A stretch of DNA of 64,000 nucleotides. Source: Kibdelosporangium aridum (GTDB taxonomy: Bacteria; Actinomycetota; Actinomycetes; Mycobacteriales; Pseudonocardiaceae). Location: positions 868,001 to 932,000 of the forward strand of contig NZ_FWXV01000002.1 of assembly GCF_900176515.1 (NCBI RefSeq). Direction: 5' to 3'. A program made the translations under genes and the position numbers. The notes beneath the pieces are model-generated. The model had not been told where the DNA came from. It saw only the letters and a list, made by a program, of their open reading frames with translations, and searched no databases. Of this stretch, positions 34,291 to 43,890 are shown one piece after another; the first letter of the stretch is position 1; the number at the start of each line of letters is the position of its first letter.

Positions 34291-34811
34291 GTGACCACCT
34301 GCGTTCGCAGGTCGTCGAGGCGGGCTGCGGTGAGCTCGAGCCAGCGCAGGTCGGCTTCGAGGTGGAAAAGGGCGTGGTCGCAGATCAGCTGATCGGCCAG
34401 ATCACCGGCGGTTTTGCGTTTGGTGAGCTCGCGCATCGCGCGCAGATGCGCCGATCGCTGGTGATCGAGGATCTCCGTGGCGCTGCGATCGGACAGCAGC
34501 GCCAGGACGACCTTTGTGTACAGCGTGTTCTGCAGATAGGGCGCCGGATCCTCAGGCGAGGTCAGCCATGTCTCCAAGTTGGTGACGCCCGCCTCGGTGA
34601 TCGCGTACCGCTTGCGTTCCGGGCCACCACCCGGTTCGACGCCGCTCTCCTCGACCAACCCGTTGCGCAGCAATCGGGACAGCGTCGAGTAGACCTGCCC
34701 GTAGTGCAGCGGCCGGTCATGCCCGAAGCGCTCGTCGTACGCGTGCTTGAGGTCGTAACCGTGTCTTGGACCCGCTTCGAGCAGGCCCAACAACGTGTTG
34801 CTGATCGTCAC
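34287..34811 (-). CDS. PadR-family transcriptional regulator
   Basis: A 174-residue winged-helix regulator: TLLGLLEAGPRHGYDLKHAY, YGQVYSTLSRLLRNGLVEE with the wing GGGPERKRYAITEAG, and a C-terminal dimerisation helix. It starts at GTG 34811 and overlaps the ATPase gene by four bases. Typically such a regulator represses its own operon and releases it on drug binding, so it likely controls the ABC gene. Direct TATACAC repeats upstream may be its site. Confidence 0.9.
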   Translation of the reverse strand: MTISNTLLGLLEAGPRHGYDLKHAYDERFGHDRPLHYGQVYSTLSRLLRNGLVEESGVEPGGGPERKRYAITEAGVTNLETWLTSPEDPAPYLQNTLYTKVVLALLSDRSATEILDHQRSAHLRAMRELTKRKTAGDLADQLICDHALFHLEADLRWLELTAARLDDLRTQVVT

Positions 34812-34820
34812 GCGGCCGAC

Positions 34821-34840
34821 TATACACCGCGCGTATACAC
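34821..34840. promoter_or_regulatory. Direct TATACAC repeats upstream of padR
   Basis: TATACAC occurs at 34821-34827 and 34834-34840, 13 bases apart, 10-29 bases upstream of the padR start. It may combine a -10-like element with a regulator site. This is an observation of repetition only. Confidence 0.4.
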
Positions 34841-34851
34841 GTGGTGAATAG

Positions 34852-36117
34852 TCAGGTGAACATGTGCGCGATCGTGTAGATCAACAGGCCGGCCAGTGCA
34901 CCGACGACCGTGCCGTTGATCCGGATGAACTGCAGGTCACGGCCTACTTGCAGCTCGATCTTGCGTGAGGTCTCCTTGGCGTCCCACCGGTCGATGGTGT
35001 CGGTGATCAGCGTGGTGATCTCGTCGCGGTAGTTCAGCACGATGTACGCGGCCGCGTCCTGCACCCAGTTGTCGACCTTGTTGCGCAACGCGTCTTCGCC
35101 GGTCAGCCGCTTGCCAAAGGAAATAAGGCCTTCACGCACCCGTTTGCGCAGCTCGGAGGACGGGTCCTCGGCGGCGTCCAGCAGCAGGCGCTTGATGTTG
35201 GCCCACGCCGAGCCGATCACGTTCTGCACCTCGCGGTGCTCGAGCACCTGGTGCTTGACCTTCTCGGCCCGTTCCATCATCTCGGGGTCGTGCTGCATGT
35301 CCTCGGCGAACCCGATCAGGAACCGGTCGATGGCCAGGCGCATCGGGTGGTTCGGGTCGGTCTTCAGCGCCCACGCGAACGACATGACCTCGCCGTAGAT
35401 CCGATCGGCGACGATCGAGTCGACGAACTTCGGCGACCACGAAGGCGCCCGCTCCGAGACCATGCCGACGAACTTGTCGTGGTTCTCCTTGACCCATTCG
35501 TACGCCCGGTCGCAGAGCAAATCGACAAGCTGTCGATGCGTCCCGTCAGCCAGGACGCGTTCCATCAGCTTGCCGAGCGGCGGACCCCACGGCACCGACA
35601 CGATCCGCTTGGTCACGGCCTGCTCGAACACCGCCTGGACGTCGTCGTCACGCAGGACGGTGACCATCCCCCGGACGACCGTGGCCAGCTCGGACGTCAC
35701 CCGCTCGGCGTTCTCGGGGTGGGCGAGCCACTCGCCGAGCCGCTTGGTCACGTCGACCTTGGCCAGCCGCTCGCGGACGACCTGCTCGGACAGGAAGTTG
35801 ACGCCGACGAACTCGCCGAGGCTGTCACCGAGCACGTTCTTGCGGTTGGGGATGATCGCGGTGTGCGGGATCCGGATGCCCAACGGGTAACGGAACAGCG
35901 CGGTGACGGCGAACCAGTCGGCCAAGGCGCCGACCATGCCCGCCTCGGCGGCGGCCCGTACGTACCCGATCCACGCCGGTCCGCCGTTGGCCTCCCATGC
36001 CCATGCGAAGGCGAAGATCACAGTCGCGCCGACCAGGAATGCCAGCGCCACCAGCTTCATCCTGCGTAGCGCACGCTGCTTCTCGGCGGCCCGGGGAACG
36101 GCACCCAGTTGCTCCAC
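34852..36117 (-). CDS. DUF445 membrane-associated protein
   Basis: A 421-residue protein of the DUF445 family. An N-terminal membrane helix (LVALAFLVGATVIFAFAWAW) is followed by the conserved block MVGALADWFAVTALFRYP and LGIRIPHTAIIPNRKNVLGDSLGEFVG. A long helical middle has repeated amphipathic segments, and a C-terminal helix (FIRINGTVVGALAGLLIYTI) closes it. The family resembles eukaryotic and bacterial membrane-contact proteins only loosely; function is unknown. Start GTG 36117, divergent from the aminotransferase gene. Confidence 0.88.
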   Translation of the reverse strand: MEQLGAVPRAAEKQRALRRMKLVALAFLVGATVIFAFAWAWEANGGPAWIGYVRAAAEAGMVGALADWFAVTALFRYPLGIRIPHTAIIPNRKNVLGDSLGEFVGVNFLSEQVVRERLAKVDVTKRLGEWLAHPENAERVTSELATVVRGMVTVLRDDDVQAVFEQAVTKRIVSVPWGPPLGKLMERVLADGTHRQLVDLLCDRAYEWVKENHDKFVGMVSERAPSWSPKFVDSIVADRIYGEVMSFAWALKTDPNHPMRLAIDRFLIGFAEDMQHDPEMMERAEKVKHQVLEHREVQNVIGSAWANIKRLLLDAAEDPSSELRKRVREGLISFGKRLTGEDALRNKVDNWVQDAAAYIVLNYRDEITTLITDTIDRWDAKETSRKIELQVGRDLQFIRINGTVVGALAGLLIYTIAHMFT

Positions 36118-36146
36118 AGGTCCATTGTCCGTGAGGATGACTCATC

Positions 36147-37308
<1,162 letters not shown>

Positions 37309-37331
<23 letters not shown>

Positions 37332-39672
37332 AGCCGAGGTGCCCGTACCGGGCTTGCGCGTCCGCCAACGCCGTTGCGGGCGCGACCCCGGCCTTGAGGT
37401 GCTGGTGCAGCGCGATCATGAGATCGACGGCGGCCTCGTCCGGCACGGGCCGTGAACTCGCGATCAAGGCCTGGCCGCCGCGGTCGAGCAGAACGTTCGT
37501 GAAGACATCGGCGCGGGCGACTTCACACGCGGACAGCACAAGGATCCGTGGTGCCCGCTTGAGGCGGGCGAGGTCGTAACCGTAGAGCGGGCCATCGGAC
37601 AGCCGGAGGCAGGAGAACATCGGCGCGTCGTGGCGGAACGTGCCATGGGCCGCGATGTGCACGATGTCAGCGCCGTCCATGTTCGCAAGCACATTATCCA
37701 CTGTGGACTCGCCAGTGGCATGTCCGAGAACGGCGACTTCTCGTTGAGCGTGGGTGAGGCCGGGGCCCGCCACGGCGAAGTTCCTTGCGCCACGGGTTGA
37801 GCGGGTCGCGGACAGCCATGCCGATGCGGATGGCGCAACAGAAACGGGCCGCCCGGCGCACGAAGGCAGCGCTGCCCAAACCATGTCGGACATGCCCACC
37901 GCAGGAATGAGGACGAGCGGACGGTCGCCGATGGCCAAGGGCTGGAGGATCTGGCGGTCAAGCGCGGCTGACAGTTCGGTGGAATAGGTGAACTGAATCG
38001 GGTCGAGTCGCCCGAGACGATGGCTGCGAACCCGGCCATCGGCGATGGTGCAGGCAAGCAGTTCGCCGTGGCAGAAGGCGAAGGTGACAAGCATGGTGTC
38101 GCCAAGGGCGGCGGCAAGCTCACGGATGCGTGCGACGGTGTCCCGCCGCCGATCGCCGGTGGCCGCGGAAAGTTCGCCCCCGCGTTTGGCTTTTGGGTGA
38201 TCGGCAGAGCCAACGGTACGCCCGCCACCGCGCTCAGCTTCCACACGATCGGCAGAACCAGCGCCAAGTCCGCCACCGCACTCAGCTTTTAGGTCACGAG
38301 CAGAACCAACGGCACGCCCGCCACCACACTCAGCCTCCACACGATCGACAGAACCAGCGCCAAGCTCATCTCCGGTGATGGCCTGAGTGCAGCGGCGGAT
38401 CCGGTTTTCGAACTTCGCTGCTTCGCGCGTGTCGCCCCGGGCTTCCGCGCTCCGAAGCTGGATCAAGTCGGAGTTGTCCGCCCGCGGCAACACAACGATC
38501 CGCTGCCGCTCAATCCAGCCGAACACCGTGCGCGCACTGCTCGTCCCCTCGATCGCGACCGCTGCCAACTCTGCCGCCAGCTCACTCGCTCCCGCGCCCA
38601 TCGCCGCCGCGTATTCCGTGACGACCTGCATCCCCGCGCGACACGCGGCCGACCGCGCCTGCCATGTCTTGGCGAGTTTGGCTCTGGCCAGCCAACCAAT
38701 CGCTCGCAACCGCGCAGTGTTCGCGTGCCGCTCACCTTCCAATTTGGTCAGCAGCTCGGGCGCGACTTTCGCTGCATCCAGCAGAAGTTCTGCTGCTTCC
38801 GTACGTTTTCCCCAGCGCAGGCAGCGATCCGCGACTCTTCGCGCCGCGGCCACGTCCAGGAAGTTCGTCCGCAACGCCAACGCGTCGGCCGCCGCGATCC
38901 ACGCGGGTCTTCGCTGTATCCGGAAGAGTTCCTGTGCTCGCTTGGCTTCGCGTGCCGCGTGATCGATGTCCCCTGCTCTCAGCGCGCAGTAGCCTGCCGC
39001 CAACACTGCTTCCGCCAACCGGCTTTCCCGCCCGGCCAACAACGGTTCGGCGCGCTCCAGCAAGGCGCTCGCGTCCCTCGTCATTCCCGCTGCCAGCAGG
39101 GCAGAGGCGTGGTCGATCAACGCTTCCGCCCGGCCCGCCCGGATTCCACCGCTGGCCTGCTCGAACAGTTCCAACGCCGATGGCAAGTCACCTGCTTGCA
39201 GCGCAACGAAACCACGGTTATGGATGCACGTTGCCACCCGTTCGTGCTCCCCCAACTGGGTCAGAATCCTCGCCGCCGCCGCGAAATCACGGTCCGCCGC
39301 AGCCAAGCTCAGCAGATAACCACGTGCCACGCCGCGTCCGATCAACGCGTTGCTGAGCCACTTCGGATCGCTGTGGAGGAACTCCATGGCCGCCGACAAC
39401 TCGGTCACCGCTTGCTCGTACGCACCGATCGCGCACAGCCGCAAGCCGTCCAAGCACCGCGCTCTGGCTGGGGAAACACCGAATTCCCTTGCTCTACGCA
39501 GTTCTCTGGCGCATCTCCTTGGGTTGCCTCGTTCCAGCTCGATCCACGCGAGGGTCAGCCTGACCTGCCCGGCATCTGTTTCGCTGGTCCGGTCGAGTGC
39601 TTCACGGGCCGCGACCAGCGCTTGGGAGTAGTCACCGCGTTCGACTGATTCGAGCGCCTCGGTGTGACTCAC
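37309..39672 (-). CDS. TPR-CHAT caspase-like protease
   Basis: A 787-residue protein. The first 400 or so residues are TPR-like helical repeats (VERGDYSQALVAAREALDRT, AIGAYEQAVTELSAAMEFLH, LQAGDLPSALELFEQASGG). A repetitive linker (about 434-497) follows. The C-terminal CHAT domain has the catalytic dyad His676 in VHIAAHGTF and Cys716 in VLSACEVA. CHAT proteases include separase relatives and the Csx29/TPR-CHAT partner of type III-E CRISPR; the target here is unknown. GTG 39672 overlaps the sigma-factor stop (GTGA), so the protease is translated with the ECF sigma factor. Confidence 0.9.
38180..38371 (-). repeat. 48-bp minisatellite inside the CHAT gene
   Basis: Four imperfect 48-bp units (the CAGAACC-type mark recurs at 38205, 38253, 38301 and 38349) encode four 16-residue repeats of the form (G/A/T)xGSxDxxxAxxGGG(R/L). 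They lie between the TPR region and the CHAT domain and keep the reading frame whatever the copy number. Length variation between strains would alter the linker length without breaking the protein. Confidence 0.85.
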
Positions 39673-40481
39673 CGGACGAACCAGTCGGTCACCACGCCAT
39701 CGACCGCCAGCCGCACCGGCCCTGACGGCACGTCGGCCTTGAACAGGCCGTGGCAGTCGACGTCCACGCTGACCATGCCGTTCGGCCACCACACCTGGAC
39801 GTCGCCGCGGGGCGTCACCACCCCGGTGAGCAGGGCGCCGATCTCCACTTGAACGCTCCGCTCGTGGTCGCCGAACCGCAGCGAGGCGTCCGCGCTTCTG
39901 GTCTCGCCTTGCGACAACGTGGTGAACCGCGGTCCGGTCCGGCTGGGCACGGCGATCACATCGGGCATCGGGTCGACCTGGTCGAAGAGGCTTTTGTCCA
40001 GTCGGCCTTTCAACTCACGCAGGCATCTGCCTTTGGTCTGGCCGATGCTGTCCGCTCGTATGCCAATGGCGTCGGCCAGCTGGGCGTAGCTGAATTCCGG
40101 TGCATACACGTACAGCCGGAGAAGGCGTTGGCATCGGTCCGGCAATGTCCGGAAAGCCCGCCAGAGCTGCCGGTCTCGTTCCTCTCGCAGGATCACGTGC
40201 TCAACGCCGTCCTGGACGAGTTCCGGCTGCCACCGAACAGGCAAGGGTCGCCTTACCGACAGAACTCGCAGGCATTCCCGCTTAGCCGCGGTGGCCAACC
40301 ACGCCGAAACTCGCCCGGAATCCCGAATATCCTTCAGATGCTCGGCAAGATTGAGCCACGTGGTCTGAAAAACATCATCGGCATCGGCATCACTCAGCTT
40401 GTACGCCCGCGCCACGGCCCAAACCTTGGGCCCATGAGCGGCAACAAGCTCCCGCCATCCCTGCTCATCAGGCTGATCCAT
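39669..40481 (-). CDS. ECF-type RNA polymerase sigma factor with C-terminal extension
   Basis: A 270-residue sigma factor. Region 2 reads AYKLSDADADDVFQTTWLNLA and WLATAAKRECL; region 4 covers about 105-160 (FRTLPDRCQRLLRLYVY, SYAQLADAIGIRADSIGQTKGRCLREL). An extra 100 residues follow, ending in a beta-rich segment (VQVWWPNGMVSVDVDCHG). There is no anti-sigma gene next to it; instead it overlaps the CHAT protease gene. Proteolysis or the C-terminal extension may therefore control it. Start ATG 40481; upstream lies the 684-base gap carrying structured elements, then the subtilisin gene on the same strand. Confidence 0.88.
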   Translation of the reverse strand: MDQPDEQGWRELVAAHGPKVWAVARAYKLSDADADDVFQTTWLNLAEHLKDIRDSGRVSAWLATAAKRECLRVLSVRRPLPVRWQPELVQDGVEHVILREERDRQLWRAFRTLPDRCQRLLRLYVYAPEFSYAQLADAIGIRADSIGQTKGRCLRELKGRLDKSLFDQVDPMPDVIAVPSRTGPRFTTLSQGETRSADASLRFGDHERSVQVEIGALLTGVVTPRGDVQVWWPNGMVSVDVDCHGLFKADVPSGPVRLAVDGVVTDWFVR

Positions 40482-40590
40482 GTCCCGTCAGACGAGACCA
40501 CCCCCACGCCGGCTCCAAACTTTTTCAATCCCACCCAGTCGAGTGAACCCAGTTACCGTCCGCTAATTCCGGGCGCTTTGTGCCTACCAC

Positions 40591-40740
40591 GGTTCGATTT
40601 GACATGGGGCCCCTGCGGCGCGCACGGGGAGGAAGCCGGGGAGACCCCAATGACACGCTTCATTCATCCTTCATGCTCGGGTTGGGGCCTCCCCGCACCA
40701 GAAAGTTTAAGCGCGCCGCCACCCCATGTAAAATCGAACC
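40591..40740 (+). ncRNA. Structured element, diverged copy (candidate folded RNA or ssDNA)
   Basis: 150 bases with the same plan as the copies at 6337 and 56149 but different helix sequences: P1a GGTTCG (40591-40596)/CGAACC (40735-40740), then ATTT/AAAT, mismatch G40601-A40730, P1b ACATGGGG (40602-40609)/CCCCATGT (40722-40729). Next come the loop CCCCT/CA, P2 GCGGCGCGC (40615-40623)/GCGCGCCGC (40711-40719), P3 CGGGGAGG/CCTCCCCG and a GGGG-AGA-CCCC tip hairpin after AAGCC. Both copies also share a C-rich tail ending in A-rich GTTTA/GCTTA before P2. Compensating changes in every helix argue for a selected fold. Confidence 0.6.
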
Positions 40741-40950
40741 TCCGCTTCGCCCACCATTCCCCTCTTTAAAGCCACTCCCCACAAAGCACCGCCCCATTCC
40801 ATCGCCATTCCATCGCCATTCCATTCTGCCCAAGCAAAGGCGTGAGGGCGCGCAGCGCGCTCCGCAAATCTGTAAAAGAGGGCGCGCAGCGCCCGGTGCA
40901 AGTAAAAGAAAACGTGCCCAGCGCTGGGTCAGAAGGAGCAAGCACCGTGG

Positions 40951-41090
40951 GGGGTTTGGGGGCTCGGCCCCCCAAAATAATCGTCCGAACCCCGGGGAGC
41001 CAAGCGAAGCGAGGCGACCAGGGGTGCGCGTAAGGACGTCCCCGCTCGACCCGGCTGGGGGTCCCGGGGAGCGGGGACGTTTGGCTCGCC
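40951..41090 (-). other. Dense hairpin region upstream of the sigma-factor gene
   Basis: TTTGGGGG (40955-40962) pairs with CCCCCAAA (40969-40976). ACGTCCCCGCTC (41036-41047) pairs perfectly with GAGCGGGGACGT (41069-41080), with an inner GACCC/GGGTC. GAGCCAA (40997-41003) with TTGGCTC (41081-41087) encloses that second hairpin. Together they could form a branched structure in the 3' UTR of the subtilisin transcript. Strand is assumed from the flanking genes. The function is unknown. Confidence 0.5.
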
Positions 41091-41165
41091 GAGGGGGAGG
41101 GGGCGAGCATCCATAGAGTAGCGCGTCGGCGACTGTGCGTGCCAGTGGTCGTTGCTAAATCGCGT

Positions 41166-42320
41166 TCACAATGTTGGCTGGCCGAGTGAATGACTGTCGA
41201 TCGCTTCGGCCGGGGTGTGCCCGTTGTGCAGGAGTTTTGCCAGGTCAGCTGCGATTCTGGGGGCTGCGAAGCTGGTTCCGCTCCAGCGGGCTGTGCCGTA
41301 TTCACGTGCTTCTGTACCTGGGGCGACGCCTTCTGTGCCTGTTTTGAGGCGGACGTAGCTGGATGTGATGTCCACGCCGGGCGCGGTGGCGTTGACCCAG
41401 GGTCCTCGGTTGGAGAATCCCGCGATTGTGCCGGTTTGATCGGATGCGGCGACTGCTATCACTGTGTCGAGTGCCGCTGGCCAGAACGGGCGGCTGCTGC
41501 CGCCGTTGCCTGCCGCGGCGACGATCACGGTGTCGGGGAACTTGGCGAGTTCGTTGGCGAGGATCGGTGGGCATTGGTTGTCGGCCGTGTAGCAGCCTGA
41601 TGTGAGCAGAATGATGTCGATGTGGCCTTTTGCTCGGATTGTGCGCAGTGCGGCCGCGACTGTTGTGTCGTCGGTGAGGCCCATGGAGGACAGGACTCGG
41701 TGGTGGCGGATGGTGACGCCGGGTGCGTTGCTGATCAGGACGCCTGCGACGAATGTGCCGTGTCCGCCTTGCCAGTCGGGGTTTCCGTCCACGTCGTGGT
41801 CGAGGACTTCGGGTTGCAGTCCCCATTCGGTGAACCAGTGTCTGCCTGCGAACCACGGGTGCGGGTCGAGTCCGGTGTCCAGTACGGCCACTGTGACCGG
41901 TGGGTCCCAGGTTTCCGGCGCGGGTGGCCGTGGCGCGGGTACGTCGATTTCCGGGCCGCCGATCCATGTCGGTGTGCCGTGCATGATCGGGCCGGCGATG
42001 TGGACGTGATTGGGTGCGGCCCGCCATCGGCTGTTCACATCTGCCGCGACTTCCACGGGACGCTCACGCAATTCGGCGCGCAACGTGATGCGTCCACTTG
42101 GGTCAATCCGGTCGACCCACCGGCGCAGTTCTTGACAGACCGGTTGGACGGCGTCTGGTTCGACGACCAATTGTCCCGCTCGGACAAGGCATTCCCGCGG
42201 CCCGTCTGGATCGTGCAAGACGAGGTCGGGCATCCGCCATTGCCATCGGCTCACCCATTCGGACAGCCGCATCGTGCGTTGAGTGTCCACGAAGGACACA
42301 TTGGCGGGATATCCTGGCAC
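41166..42320 (-). CDS. S8 (subtilisin) family serine peptidase, cytoplasmic
   Basis: A 384-residue subtilase with a full triad: Asp148 in VAVLDTGLDPHP, His187 in GGHGTFVAGV and Ser350 in WSGTSFAAPR, plus the oxyanion Asn272 in AAAGNGG. There is no signal peptide or membrane helix, so it should act inside the cell. The first 140 residues (SRWQWRMPDLVLHDPDGP, LRRWVDRIDPSGRI) are a separate domain, perhaps a prodomain or targeting module. The start is uncertain: GTG 42320 or a later GTG/ATG. It is the third component, with ECF sigma and CHAT protease, of an apparent module on the same strand. Confidence 0.88.
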   Translation of the reverse strand: MPGYPANVSFVDTQRTMRLSEWVSRWQWRMPDLVLHDPDGPRECLVRAGQLVVEPDAVQPVCQELRRWVDRIDPSGRITLRAELRERPVEVAADVNSRWRAAPNHVHIAGPIMHGTPTWIGGPEIDVPAPRPPAPETWDPPVTVAVLDTGLDPHPWFAGRHWFTEWGLQPEVLDHDVDGNPDWQGGHGTFVAGVLISNAPGVTIRHHRVLSSMGLTDDTTVAAALRTIRAKGHIDIILLTSGCYTADNQCPPILANELAKFPDTVIVAAAGNGGSSRPFWPAALDTVIAVAASDQTGTIAGFSNRGPWVNATAPGVDITSSYVRLKTGTEGVAPGTEAREYGTARWSGTSFAAPRIAADLAKLLHNGHTPAEAIDSHSLGQPTL

Positions 42321-42518
42321 TCGCCCAGTCGCACTAGAAGGATCACCCAGTTCGGTGAATACGACGGACCGTGATCATTGCCGAATGGACACACCGGGGT
42401 CAGACAACGAGATCCGCCTTTCCGGGCGGCGCTTACGAAGCTAGGGTGCAATCGGCGATGCGAGTGCGCGGGCGAGAGTGTCATCGCTGACGTGTCCAAG
42501 GCTGGTAAGGCGGAAACG

Positions 42519-43442
42519 GTGGTGGTCTTGGTGACCGGCTCAGGTCAGGCGCGTGGCGCCTTGCCGATGCTGCGTCGCCTTGTCACGCGTTTTCTCCTGG
42601 TTGCCGGGTTCACCGCGGCCGGCTGGCTGGCCAGCGTTCTGCTCACCAGCGGCACGGCGTCCGCCGATCTCATCAAGCTGCCGGAGATTCCCGGGGTCAC
42701 TTCGTCGCAGCAGCAATCGACTGAGAAACCGGCGAAGAAGAACACCACCGGCCTTGTCGACGGACTGCTCGGCGGCGTCACCTCAACGCTCAACGACACG
42801 CTTGGCAACGTGACCACGACGGTCAACAACACCGTCGGCACCGTGACGAAGACGGTGACCAAAACAGTCGGCAACGTCACGAAGACGGTCGACAAGGTCG
42901 TCGACACGGTGACTGACATCCCGCCCGCGGTCCTGCCGCCCAGTGGCAACGACAACGATTCGTTGCTGCCCAAGCCGGTGACCGATCTGCTCACCCCGGA
43001 GCCCAAGAATTCCGGTTCCGACAAGGACACCAGCACCGCACGGGACACCGTCGAGACGGTCACTTCCGCGCCGGAGGCGGTGCCGCAGACACCCGAACCG
43101 GCGGCTGAGGCTCCCGCGGCCGAGCGTCCCCGTCTTCAGCACGAGGCGCGCAGGACGCAAGCCGTCGCCCATCCGGTCCGGGTGGGTTCCACTCAGGAGA
43201 AGGCAGCGCCCGCCGACCAGAAACCCGGTCCGTTGCCGGGTCCGTCGGGCCCGGTCGCTCCGGCCGCACCCGCGCCGACCGCGTCGGCCGGTGGCAATGG
43301 CGGCTGGGACGCGCGTGGCATGCTCGCCGTCCTGATCCCGCAGACTTCGCTGGTTCCGCCGCACGCGGGCTTGCTGCACGCGACGGACAGCGTCACCGAG
43401 GTGGGCCGCTCTGCGGGCCTGCCGGCGACTCCGCCCGACTGA
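42519..43442 (+). CDS. Secreted Thr/Val-repeat, Pro-rich protein
   Basis: About 307 residues. A twin-arginine-containing signal region (MLRRLVTRFLLVAGFTAAG) ends near SGTASAD. The mature N-terminus has a repetitive amphipathic stretch (GGVTSTLNDTLGNVTTTVNN, GTVTKTVTKTVGNVTKTVD), followed by a long Pro/Ala/Glu-rich disordered region and a short hydrophobic C-terminus. It is exported, probably cell-wall associated; no enzymatic domain is recognised. GTG 42519 has AAGGCGG upstream; GTG 42531 is an alternative. Not a family I can name. Confidence 0.7.
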   Translation: MVVLVTGSGQARGALPMLRRLVTRFLLVAGFTAAGWLASVLLTSGTASADLIKLPEIPGVTSSQQQSTEKPAKKNTTGLVDGLLGGVTSTLNDTLGNVTTTVNNTVGTVTKTVTKTVGNVTKTVDKVVDTVTDIPPAVLPPSGNDNDSLLPKPVTDLLTPEPKNSGSDKDTSTARDTVETVTSAPEAVPQTPEPAAEAPAAERPRLQHEARRTQAVAHPVRVGSTQEKAAPADQKPGPLPGPSGPVAPAAPAPTASAGGNGGWDARGMLAVLIPQTSLVPPHAGLLHATDSVTEVGRSAGLPATPPD

Positions 43443-43543
43443 TTTCACTTTTTCGCGGCATAACTCTGCCCTGAGTGCGTCTCATCTTGGGCGAGGAATG
43501 TCCCGGGGCTTTCCCGCGTCCACAGGCAACACCCCCAGAGCCA

Positions 43544-43665
43544 CCCGACCTGCCGACCGCGCCCGGTCAGGTCGGGACCTGGGCCCCGGCGCCGCGATGC
43601 CCCCGCGGCGCCGGGGCTCCCCAACTGGCTGCAACGCCTGGCCGGCACAACGAGGGGCTGTGCCG
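43544..43665 (+). ncRNA. Three consecutive GC-rich hairpins
   Basis: (a) CCCGACCTG at 43544 with CAGGTCGGG ending 43576. (b) GGGCCCCGGCGCCGCG at 43581 with CGCGGCGCCGGGGCTC ending 43619, a 16-bp stem with one G-T pair. (c) CGGCACA (43643-43649) with TGTGCCG (43659-43665). They are spaced closely and followed by a U-rich-ended hairpin at 43731. Candidate structured RNA only; the strand is inferred from the single G-T pair and from the upstream gene. Confidence 0.35.
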
Positions 43666-43730
43666 ACCACTCGCAGGACGAGCGGCCAGAGTGTCCGACC
43701 GGGTGTGATGGAACCCGAGAAGACACGGCT

Positions 43731-43797
43731 AGTGCGCCGGATGGATACGCAACGACCAACAGGTCGAAGCGGTTACGCCATCCGGCGCACTGCTTTT
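43731..43797 (+). terminator. Terminator hairpin between convergent genes
   Basis: AGTGCGCCGGATGG (43731-43744) pairs perfectly with CCATCCGGCGCACT (43778-43791) over 14 bp, with an inner CGACC/GGTCG stem in the loop, and is followed by GCTTTTTA. It suits termination of plus-strand transcription from the secreted-protein gene, and can also block the convergent unit. Confidence 0.8.
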
Positions 43798-43890
43798 TAC
43801 AGCGTCTGAGGGTACGTTGACTACCCCTGAACGGATGGACCTACCTCAGCAAGGCCCTGACCAGTACAAACAGCAGATTCGGAATGCGCG

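Larger units (their letters stand above)
40482..41165. other. 684-base gap between subtilisin and sigma-factor genes
   Basis: No supported gene. It holds, in order, the diverged structured element (40591-40740), an 11-bp tandem repeat (units starting CATTCCATCGC at 40795, 40806 and a partial at 40817), two GCGCGCAGCG repeats near 40853 and 40881, and a dense hairpin region (40951-41090). For a stretch between two same-strand genes of one apparent module it is unusually long and structured. Confidence 0.75.
43443..43890. other. 448-base convergent intergenic region rich in hairpins
   Basis: Between a plus-strand gene and a convergent minus-strand gene. It contains three consecutive hairpins (43544-43665) and a long terminator-like hairpin (43731-43795). 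No frame here looks coding. It could be a long structured 3' UTR or an independent small RNA; no promoter is evident. Confidence 0.6.

Noticed and set aside
42378..42518. 47-residue upstream extension of the secreted repeat protein
   Set aside because: It would bury the signal peptide deep inside the protein; a later GTG with a purine-rich site upstream fits better.
43731..43797. Possible tRNA
   Set aside because: The fold is a single long stem with an inner stem; no cloverleaf, anticodon loop or T-loop sequence is present. No tRNA or rRNA gene was recognised anywhere in the window.
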